Shown: positions 51,877 to 61,200 of the stretch, in pieces | How the letters are laid out: each line of letters starts with the position of its first letter | Position numbering within the stretch: the first letter of the stretch is position 1 | NCBI GenBank assembly: GCA_019828595.1 | Contig: JAHQRK010000028.1 | Coordinates: 310,001 to 374,000 of the forward strand | Length of the DNA stretch: 64,000 nt | Direction of reading: 5' to 3' | Source: Aphanomyces cochlioides | Taxonomy: Eukaryota > Oomycota > Saprolegniomycetes > Saprolegniales > Verrucalvaceae | Notes under the pieces: generated by a model | The model's database searches: none | Told to the model about the DNA's origin: nothing | What the model saw: only the letters and a program-made list of their open reading frames with translations | Translations under genes and position numbers: made by a program

Positions 51877-52410
51877 ATGACGCGATTTGAGCTCCCTTCG
51901 AGCTTGGACTCCGACTCCATGCCATACTCATCTTTCCAGCGGTCTATCAAACCAAAGCATGCTCCTCGACGTACAAGACATTCCAAAGTTTGTAAAGCCC
52001 CGGGGTGTGTCAAGCTTGCTCGAATCAAGGGACTGTGCACGCAACATCATGGTCGACTGTTGTGCAGCGAAACAAACTGTTCCCGCGTTTCTAAACGTGG
52101 TGGCAAATGCATCGCGCATGGAGGTATCAAACCTTGCACTATTCCAGGATGTAAACGGGGTATTCAGTCGCATGGAAAATGCAAAACGCACGGCGGCGGC
52201 ACTCGATGCCAAGTGGACGGATGCTCGAAAGGAACTATTTCAAACGGCCGCTGCCGTGGCCACGGAGGCGGCATTCGTTGCCATGTGGCTTGGTGCGCTA
52301 AGTGGGCTCAGAAGAATGGCTATTGTTCCAGCCACTATCGTGTCCATGACGCACCCTCTCTCCGTGAATTCGTGCTCTATCGAAACTCCGTCAACATATT
52401 GAACGAGTAA
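51877..52410 (+). CDS. Cys-His-Gly-Gly repeat protein, WRKY19-like (copy 3)
   Basis: 177 residues from ATG 51877 (MTRFELPSSLDSDSMPYSSF); the frame is open upstream to 51724, where no ATG is found. It has the full five repeats (CKAPGCVKLARIKGLCTQHH, CIAHGGIKPCTIPGCKRG, CQVDGCSKGTISNGRCRGHG) and ends VLYRNSVNILNE. Its repeats are closer to copy 1 than to copy 2 in the second unit. It follows copy 2 by 555 bp; the spacer contains a leader-like segment (51660-51830) similar to the leader of copy 2. The likely role is unknown, as for the others. Confidence 0.74.
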   Translation: MTRFELPSSLDSDSMPYSSFQRSIKPKHAPRRTRHSKVCKAPGCVKLARIKGLCTQHHGRLLCSETNCSRVSKRGGKCIAHGGIKPCTIPGCKRGIQSHGKCKTHGGGTRCQVDGCSKGTISNGRCRGHGGGIRCHVAWCAKWAQKNGYCSSHYRVHDAPSLREFVLYRNSVNILNE

Positions 52411-52649
52411 TCCATTTCATTCCACAGTGGCGTTTTTCTCGCGGACGGGCCAAGATAGGGATATTTAAAGCTAGATGCTTGCTGCTGATACAGACCAGAA
52501 TGACATCACAGCTACTTGAGGCCTCGGAAGCGTCGCTTCCTCGACCGTCATGGACTTGACCGTCTTGGTTCATGGATTCCCAAAATTGACTATTTTCCGG
52601 TTTTTCCATTATTTTTTTCATTGCCATCACTTCAAAATAATTCGCCAAG

Positions 52650-53845
52650 ATGGAAATACCAGTCGTGGATTGCTCAAGCGCCGATGCGAGCAGCCAGATG
52701 CGTCAAGTTGGATCGATCCCCAAATTAACCCAGCTCATATCGTTCTCTCTTCTTTCTAGGCCTGCATTGACGTTGGTTTCTTCTACTTGGCAAACCACGG
52801 GATCCCCGACGGACTAATCACCTCAGTGTACGACGAAATGTGCCATTTCTTCTCCCAGACAGACGAAGAAAAGCGCAAAGTGCTCGCAAATGAAAACATG
52901 CGAGGATACACTGCAATGAACGAGGAAATCCTTGACCCTGCTGTCCAGACGCGCGGAGATACGAAAGAAGGTATGCCTGTCACAAATGCTTTTCCATCTC
53001 ATCCTTTGTAGGATACTACATTTGCCGCGAGGCGCAAGATGACGAATTGCATCTACCCTTGCATGGAAAGAATGTCTTTCCAGACCCAGTCGCTTACCCT
53101 TCGTTTCAACCTGTCATGCAGCAGTACTTCGATCGAATGAGTACCTTGGGTTACCATGTTGCACAAATATTTGCGTCAGCGGCTGGAGCTCCAGGAGCAT
53201 TTGCCGAACCGGGAATGTTTGATCGGTACGTCTCGCATCGTGCAATACAACCTCATCCTCCCCAGACCGATGGCAGCATTGCGCTTGTTGCACTACAGCG
53301 ACTGCAAGTCTGACATTGACAGCGGGATCTTTGGTGCTGGTGCCCACACAGACTATGGTACATCTCTGTCGTCTTGAATGGACAAATAGTTGTGCCTGCT
53401 AGGGCTCTTGACGCTTCTATCAACTGATGAAAATCCTGGTCTTGAGATTTATCACAATCAGGAATGGATTGCTGTTCCAGTTCGACCAAATTGCTTTATT
53501 GTGAACATTGGCGACATGGGTGGTACATGATAGCCAGTAGTCATGCAACCAACTTCTTGATTGCTTTAGAACGATGGACCAACGGCTTATTCAAGTCAAC
53601 TCGCCACCGCGTGGTACGATTCCTCCTTACTGCGACAGCTAAGATCACCGTAGGTGAATCGGCTCGGCGTCGAGCGCTACTCCATTCCTTTCTTCTACGA
53701 GCCTAACTTTACCTGCCTCGTGACTTGCTTGCCGTCGTGCGTAAGTGCCTCCAACCCTGCCAAGTACCCGCCTATCACAAGTGGCAATCATCTGCTGGAA
53801 AAATACCGCGAGACCCACGAAAGCTTTCAGGAACCCTCGGCGTAA
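52650..53845 (+). CDS. 2-oxoglutarate/Fe(II)-dependent dioxygenase (isopenicillin-N-synthase-like)
   Basis: A short first exon (MEIPVVDCSSADASSQMRQ) is joined over a 53-nt intron (52707-52759) to ACIDVGFFYLANHGIPDGLI, the usual N-terminal DIOX_N motif. Later exons give GAGAHTDYG (metal His and Asp), LEIYHNQEWIAVPVRPNCFI, NIGDM, STRHRV (the third metal ligand His) and ERYSIPFFYEPN, where Arg and Ser bind 2-oxoglutarate. All ligands of the 2-His-1-carboxylate triad are present, so the enzyme is probably active. Relatives hydroxylate or desaturate small molecules; the substrate cannot be read off. At least five introns are needed. The end at 53845 is ESFQEPSA. Confidence 0.85.
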
Positions 53846-54216
53846 TGCCAACTCGTGGAACATGCTCCTGTCCATCTTGCTTCTTTTTGCGATCTTCAAT
53901 GTGAATCGACATTTGTCAAACAATAATAAAAAAAATGGAAAATTTCATGGAATTGTTTTTAATCTTTTTTCTTGGAAATAATATTGGACGTTTCTTTACA
54001 AAGACAAGTGATAGAGTGGAGAATGGTAACATGTCTTAAATATTTCTCTTTAATGATACCACCTCTGACGCTCTAGTATGTCAAGCATGGAATTTCCAAA
54101 AACGATATCTAATTTTTGAAGTCACTTGAAGGCTATCTGAAGACCTGCCCGTTGGAATATGGGTTGACATGTGATAGAAATTGTTTTTTGTGAATATTTA
54201 GTAATTATTGATTAAA
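53846..54216. other. AT-rich spacer before RPT4
   Basis: Poly-A/T runs (53925-53990), no coding sequence seen. The right part contains the RPT4 promoter region ending in the CCGGATA element. Confidence 0.5.
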
Positions 54217-54227
54217 TTATCCGGATA
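54217..54227. promoter_or_regulatory. TTATCCGGATA element upstream of RPT4
   Basis: A palindromic core ATCCGGAT with TTA on the left, 53 bp before the ATG at 54280. A degenerate half-site (ACGGATACG) follows at about 54231. Confidence 0.5.
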
Positions 54228-54279
54228 CCGACGGATACGACAACCTTCGGGCAGAATCCTAGATTGTGGGGTGGAAAGC

Positions 54280-55602
54280 ATGAGCGCGCCCGAGAATGCC
54301 GAGCGGACGGCCGTGTTGCAGGCGTACCGAAGCAAAGTGCTAGAGCACCGTGAAGTGGAAGGGCGTGTCAAGAGCATGCGTGAAAACGTCAAAGCTCTAG
54401 TGAAAGAGTACCACAAAACTGAAGACGACCTCAAAGCACTCCAAAGTGTGGGTATGATCATCGGTGAAGTGTTGCGCCAATTGGACGAAGACCGCTTCAT
54501 TGTCAAAGCTAGCAGTGGTCCTCGATATGTGGTGGGATGCCGCACAAAAGTGGAAAAAGACAAATTGAAGAGCGGAACGCGTGTGGCCTTGGACATGACT
54601 ACACTCACGATCATGCGTTATCTTCCCCGTGAAGTCGATCCTACGGTTTATCACATGCTCAACGAAGACGCAGGAAATGTCTCCTTCTCGCACATTGGTG
54701 GTCTCAACGAGCAAATTCGAGAGCTCCGTGAAGTGATTGAATTGCCCCTGACAAACCCAGAATTGTTTCTCCGAGTGGGCATCAAACCACCGAAGGGTGT
54801 GCTGCTTTATGGCCCTCCAGGTACGGGCAAGACGCTTTTGGCACGTGCCTTGGCATGCAACATCAATGCCACGTTCTTGAAAGTTGTGGCCAGTGCTATT
54901 GTCGACAAGTACATTGGTGAAAGTGCTCGTGTGATCCGTGAAATGTTTGGCTACGCTCGAGACCATCAACCTTGTGTGATTTTTATGGATGAAATCGATG
55001 CCATCGGTGGTAGTCGTTTCTCTGAAGGTACATCTGCAGATCGTGAGATCCAACGTACGCTCATGGAGGTATACAATCGCAAATCATTCTTCATTCTGAC
55101 ACGCTTGGTGTGTCTAGTTGCTCAACCAGCTTGATGGGTTTGATTCGTTGGGTCAAGTCAAGATGGTTATGGCAACAAATCGACCAGATATTCTCGATCC
55201 TGCCCTGTTGCGTCCTGTATGCCCTCTTTTGGATGACTTGATGTTGATGTGGCTTTCTAGGGTCGATTGGATCGCAAGATTGAAATTCCACTCCCAAATG
55301 AAGCTTCGCGCATGGACATTTTAAAGATCCACTCAGGTCCGATCACAAAGAAAGGCGACATTGGTGAGTCTCGACCCCATGAACCCATCGCTCACATCTT
55401 GATAATTGTAGACTACGAATCGATTGTCAAATTGACGGATGGTTTCAACGGCGCTGATATTCGTAATGTGTGCACGGAAGCTGGTGTGTTTGCGATTCGA
55501 GCGGACCGAGACTACGTGGTGGAAGAAGACTTCATGAAGGCGGCGCGTAAGCTCGCCGAGACCAAGAAACTCGAGAGCAAGATGGATTACAGCAAGGTCT
55601 AA
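54280..55602 (+). CDS. RPT4: 26S proteasome regulatory ATPase RPT4 (PSMC6/S10b)
   Basis: Four exons. A coiled-coil N-terminus ([20 protein letters not shown]) leads into an OB-type region and the AAA module with [20 protein letters not shown], Walker [35 protein letters not shown], Walker [14 protein letters not shown], and the sensor/arginine-finger block [18 protein letters not shown]. The C-terminal helical part ends [10 protein letters not shown]. The [14 protein letters not shown] stretch is characteristic of RPT4 among the six Rpt subunits. It unfolds substrates into the 20S core. Introns near 55070-55118, 55217-55261 and 55361-55411 are 45-51 nt. The start is chosen at the ATG just before [10 protein letters not shown]. 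Confidence 0.93.
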
Positions 55603-55700
55603 GGCAATTTGGTTCATGACGTCGATGGCATCACCAGTGGAGCTCACGGAATATCAAAATAAAAATACTGGTGGCTCCAACTATATCATTTCTTGTTTCT

Positions 55701-55906
55701 CTTGAAATTTGTATACTTCGATCTAATTTTGATATTTTACCATGAGATCTTAGTCTGATCCTAAGTATCTTGAAATTTGTATACTTGTGAAAATTTCGAT
55801 GGTTTCGAAATCAAAATTAGACTTGAAATTTGTAAAGGGCCTCAGCTTCAACGACATCGAGCCAAAATGTCAATTCTCAACACCTCAATTATACTTGAAA
55901 TTTGTA
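55701..55906. promoter_or_regulatory. Four copies of CTTGAAATTTGTA upstream of EYA
   Basis: Exact copies start at 55701, 55769, 55822 and 55894 with spacings of 68, 53 and 72 bp, all in one orientation. Single copies in reverse orientation (TACAAATTTCAAG) lie near other genes at 10813, 28340 and 58160. This may be a promoter element or a repeat remnant. Confidence 0.5.
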
Positions 55907-55931
55907 TGGTTCGATCCGCGACAGATATTAA

Positions 55932-57044
55932 AATGGGTGCCAACGCGAGATTGAGTGTCCATTTGGTGAATCTTCCCATGCAAATAAAACGGCACGACCA
56001 GGAAGAAACCGATGAACCAAGTCCAAGTGGAGGAGGCTGCTTGAAACGAAAGAACGACGCGACACTTGGGAAGCGACAGCGACGAAGAGCCGCCGATCAA
56101 ACGACTTCATCCACCTCGACGTGTACACTCGATCGAATGCCGCTCCCGACGAAAAAAGTCGTACTGATTTGGGACCTCGACGAGACATTGCTCCTCTTTA
56201 GCTCACTTTGCACGGGGCAGTTTGCACGCACCGTTGGGAAAAACACCGCCGCCAGCGTCGCGCTTGGCGAGTCTATGATGGGGTTTGTCTTTACGATCCT
56301 TGAAAAGTATTTATTCTTCGACGATGTCGACAAGGTACGACAATCCCAGGTTGTTGTCGAGTACAGTATTCATCCCAGAGGATAGGACATTGTCGGACAT
56401 GTCAGCCACATGGCGCGCTATGACGATGGAAGACCACTCCAAGGATATGATTTTGCAAGCGACTCGCTAGCTTTGGATCCTGTCGGCAGCCCGTCACGAC
56501 TGAGGAAGTTGGCGTATCGATACCGTCGTATTCGACAAATCTACGAACGTGAAGAACGTGTAGCGTTCCTCACCCAAGGCACGAAAGAGGCAACCTTTTG
56601 TGGAGACTTGCGCGAATCGATTGATGCATTTGCTGATGGTTGGGGGCGTGCTGCCCAACGGGCATTGCAAGCGTCAGCATCTGCAGGCTACATTAACCTC
56701 CTCGTGACAAACTCACAGCTTGTCCCGGCGCTTTGCAAGTGCTTAATCTACAGCCTCGATCCTTGGTTTACACCTGATGCCATCTACTCGTCGTCCCATA
56801 TTCGCAAGAAGGAATGCTTTGACATGATTCGTTCGACGTATGGATATGATCACACTTACATTGGTGTTGGTGATGGCCCAGAAGAAGAGCGTGCCAGTGC
56901 AGACTGTGGGATGCCGTTTGTTCAGGTATGCACGACTGTCATGAGGTGGTAATGACTATTTGGTAGATTAAACGGATAGATGATCTCGTTCTCCTGGCCG
57001 ACAAATTAGAAAGCATTGCTTCCTCGCATCGGATTGAGTCATAG
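55932..57044 (+). CDS. EYA: Eyes absent (EYA) family HAD protein tyrosine phosphatase
   Basis: A basic NLS-like region (KRQRRRAAD, about 56065) precedes VVLIWDLDETLLLFSSLCTG, the EYA/HAD motif I with nucleophile Asp. After a 53-nt intron (56334-56386) come LAYRYRRIRQIYERE, INLLVTNSQLVPALCKCLIY (motif II) and TYIGVGDGPEEERA (motif III acidic residues). The last exon ends HRIES at a TAG (57042-57044). EYA proteins are Asp-dependent tyrosine phosphatases that, in animals, also act with SIX factors and dephosphorylate histone H2AX. The metazoan transactivation domain is absent. The start is uncertain: 55932 is chosen, but 55867 and 55976 are in frame; a short CTTGAAATTTGTA array occupies the leader. 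Confidence 0.85.
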
Positions 57045-58009
57045 TTGCCCACATGCAGCAATCGTGCAAGGAACAATTGGTCTTTCGTGGACTAGCTTGA
57101 GTTTCCCGATGGCTTCAATTGTTTTCATGCCACTAGTGACTCGTCCAAATGCCACTATCATTGTGTTTTCTGCTGTTAACGAACAAGTGTGTCATACCTT
57201 TGGATTTATCTAGCCACGGCAGTGGTGCCAGTGTGATGAAAAACTGCGCTCCGTTTGAATGGGGGCCATTATTTGCCATGGACTAGGCATGACTGAAAGA
57301 ATGATAACAAAAAAAATGGTACCACAATGCCGGGTTTGTCGTGGGAAATCGAAAAAGCTTCGTCTTCAATCAAGCCGTCTTCATGAACAATTCCACCACG
57401 CTCACCATCTCCACGCCCGCCACTTTCAACGTCACCACTTTGGATCCAGCCACCGGGAACAATTCTGTGGACGGGCAGTCCATTATATCCATTTTTGGTA
57501 TCGGATCGACAGAGTGTTGCGAAATTTTCACATGCTAGAGGGCATACGTCTTGAAATAGCTCAATCACAACACGGTCATTGAATTGTTGGTCATCGGATG
57601 CAAACTTGAAAAAGCAGAATATATTGCGAGAGCGTGAGCGGTACTCCTCCCACGCTTCAGTAGCTTTCACAATGGCTTCGCGTCCCGTCAGGGTGTCTTC
57701 GAGCTGATACTTTTGAGCGCAAAGGTCTAAAAAAGCGTCTGTGTCTCCAATATACGTGTCGCCGCCGCCGTCGTTATTCGAGTCTGCAACAGGCATAAAC
57801 GCAATTGGTGCCGACGTGTTGTGGTGAGGAAACTGCAGTAACAAGCCTCGCTTGTCGAGGAAAGGGACGTAATCCGCTTCAACCATCGAGTGAAAGATCA
57901 CAGTGACAGACGAGACCTGTTCACGAAGCTGAAGGGCCATGCTTCGCATCCGTTGAAAGTTAGGATCCGTGAGGATCCCCGCAACCTCGACCACGACATT
58001 TCCACTCAT
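57039..58009 (-). CDS. PPIL6-like cyclophilin (peptidyl-prolyl isomerase)
   Basis: The N-terminal part from ATG 58009 ([20 protein letters not shown]) is a thioredoxin-like or PPIL6-type leader with [20 protein letters not shown]. It ends before the cyclophilin domain [34 protein letters not shown] (catalytic Arg), then, after introns, [15 protein letters not shown] and WLDKSKVAFGRV with a tryptophan where CypA has W121. The domain order matches PPIL6, a little-studied cyclophilin linked to cilia. The gene ends at TGA 57041-57039, overlapping the EYA stop on the other strand. In-frame upstream ATGs (58072, 58144) exist; the choice at 58009 is by conservation. Confidence 0.78.
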
Positions 58010-58159
58010 GTGTTTGTTTGCGCGCGAAACCGAGAATGAACCTTTTGCAAGTTTCACAAAATCACCAAGCATACAAATTCCAAGTATAAAATGAAACTGA
58101 CAAAATCGTATTGTAACAGTGTTATTCAACGAAATGTATTTCAAAGTGAGACATAATTA

Positions 58160-58172
58160 TACAAATTTCAAG
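58160..58172. promoter_or_regulatory. TACAAATTTCAAG element between cyclophilin and VPS13
   Basis: An exact copy 151 bp upstream of the cyclophilin start (-) and 115 bp upstream of the VPS13 start (+). A one-mismatch copy (ACAAATTCCAAG) lies at about 58073. Role inferred. Confidence 0.45.
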
Positions 58173-58286
58173 TTTATTTCAATTTTAAATGATTTCTAGT
58201 TTAATTTCATCCAAATCACAGCTTGCCGTCGATTGGTTCATTTTGGAAAGTGCCGCTTCAGATACATTTTTTCTCGCACGCGCGGC

Positions 58287-61200
58287 ATGTCCTTTCTACA
58301 AGATGTGATCTCGACGGCGATCTTACGAACCCTGGGTAAGTATATTCAACATTTTCAGCAAGATCAAGTATCGGTGGGTCTTTGGGCTGGCGATCTTGTC
58401 CTGGAAGATGTGGTAAACTACCACGATGAGGTACCCTACTTCAAGTCGATCGTAGGAACTCAACGTATCTGCCATCAACTCATACACATCAAGTCTGCGC
58501 ATTGCGCGCGGCTACATTGGGCGCATTCACATCAATGTTTGATTGTGTACAGAGTTTGGATCGCGTCATGCACATGTGTAGGTTCCTTGGAGATCATTTT
58601 GGCGCACTCCAATTCACATTGATATATCTGGGGTTGATGTTGAGCTGCATCTTCAAGGAGAATACGACATCCAAGCAGAGATCGATACAAAGAACCAAGC
58701 TCTAGAGGAACTACTAGCACTGGCCAAAGCGTCAGTACAAATAGGTGGTCTTTTAGGTGGACTCTCTTCATCGCTTCTTCACCGCATCGTCAACAACATT
58801 CTGATCGAGATTGACGACGTCAATGTATACCACACACTTGCCCCATACACAGTGGGCTTGACTTTGGCTTCTCTACGTATCCACGATGTCCAATCTCACA
58901 AAACTCTAATCAAGGAAATGGAGTTACATGCCCTCACTTTGTATTCTACAGTTCACGGCGGAGTTCCACGAGAGATTATGGCATCAATTGACATTTCTTT
59001 GACTCTAGACAAGAAGAAGGATATGACTATATACTGCTCCCTTGACAAATCTTTATCAATTAACATTCCAACAAACCTAACTGACTATTTGACCCGCTTT
59101 CATGAGCTCCATACTCGATTTTGCGCCGGCAAAGAGTATGTATTCGCGGCATAGAACTATTTTATTGGTGTTTAGGTTCAAATGCCATCGATGGTTGTCT
59201 CTTGACTGCACGGCCAAACATCTTCCACTCGCCAAAGCCCGATGGCGATATATTCGTCGTACTTTCTCCTTCCTCCGAACAAAAAGCTCCTCCGAAGACA
59301 TTTTATTCGACATCTATACAAATCTCTATGCCAAGTGGCTAGACTCACCACGAACGTCAACTAAACTTCTACAAACCTTAATTTGGTTTGAACTACAGCT
59401 GGTATGATTTTATGCGAAGAGCTCAATGTTTCGACCGCAATAGACCCCCGAAACTATGTTTGAAGCACAAGCGCGAGCCAAAAGCTTTTCTAAATCCAGT
59501 CGGCGGATGTCAGCATCTTCTTCGCCTCCAGACACAACTTATTCTCAGCTCGGCGACTTCAATGTGAGTCCAGGAACTTGCCACCTCATTGCAATGAGTT
59601 GTGTATATCTAGCTGACATGGAATTTCGCTGGAGCAGCAATATGCTTCGAGACGATTTCATTCCAGGCATCGTTTCATGTGGCAGATGTCAGTGGCAGTT
59701 GTCGAATTTCACGCCAGTGTATCCAAAATGCACAAATCGAACTTGGCTCAACTATTTTTCAAGTCCAAAGAGATGGCACTTGTGTCTTCCAGGCCGAGCA
59801 CCAGCTTGATGACGAAGGTGTGAATCGAAAAGATCCGTTCGTAACATTCTTTCATTACATAGATGAACGTGGATTTTTTTTATTTGACACAGCGACGTCG
59901 AATCGTACGATGGACATTTCGCTCATGTCGATGAAAGTCACAATCGACCCACTTTCGCTAGTTGATCTAGCTTTGCCTGCTTTTCTAGAGACTTCTCCGA
60001 TTTTGCAATTAAAAAAATATCGAGAAGATGAACGCAATGTTGTGTCTCAACCGACTATTTCCTTTGCCATTCTTGTAAGATATTCTTTTATCCTTTGTAC
60101 TGACTTGACACAAAGAATGGCGCTAATTTTATGGTCAATGTAAACACTACATGGTCATTTGTGAGTCATATCAATGATGGATACGTCAAATTTCAACGAG
60201 GTGACACCAACCAAATTCGACTCGCTACCCTATGGCTCGGCCTTACTAGTCAATCCCAACCATATCTTCTGACTCCTGTCCTTCACATGTCAGCAATGTC
60301 CATCTGTGCAACCCAGTCGATCACATCGAGGAGCGTGCAATTAAATGCCGACAACTTTCATATCTTCATCTCGACTCCCCTTATGATGGCACTTAAATCT
60401 CTCATACCTCCCGTTGCCACCAGAACTGATGAAAGTGTTGGTTCTTCGATTGTATCCCCATTCAGCGTAACAAATGTCTATTGTGCCGACATATCAATCA
60501 TTGTTCTTTCAAGCAATTCCACCTCAAACACTTTCAATGATCTTTCCGATTGCTTCGTTATTCCATCACATATGATTTTTGTTGAGTTCAAACTTCAGCA
60601 GCTTGCGTCTGAAGCTTTGATTAATTGCGAGAAAGACCTACAGCATTGCTCAATCAAGCTCCAGGAATTCAAGCTCACCATATCCCAAAAACAAATTCTA
60701 CTGATTTCTTCACCCGGCGCAACGACGACCGCCATTACTGCTAATTTACGAGAAGCGTCGAACAAACAAAAACATGTGAATGTTTCTATTGATTTATTCG
60801 ATATGGCATTCCATCCTCAAGCAATATGCGATGCTATCCTTCAAGCCAAAACCTACATGGCCTTATTACCTTCCGTCGACCTAGTGCCTCAAGTTACAGC
60901 GAGTGATCGTTCGAGCAATTGTTGTCTGTCTTGCCACATAAGAGAAGGCCATACACTGTTTTGCCAGAATGATCAGCCATTTTCTCAAGCCAACCTGTAC
61001 GATTCCAAGATAAAAATGTATCCGCATCATACAGATAAGATGCAAACAAACGTCGATGCCACTGTGCGTCGAGTCGTGCTTCAAGATCTCACTGAAGCCG
61101 GTTGTCTCCACCGTGACGTCGCTGTGCCATTTCAGGTATTTTGACTCTTCCCTTTCAATCTAACAGTTTTGTAGTGCACATGCACGACCAATAATTGCAG

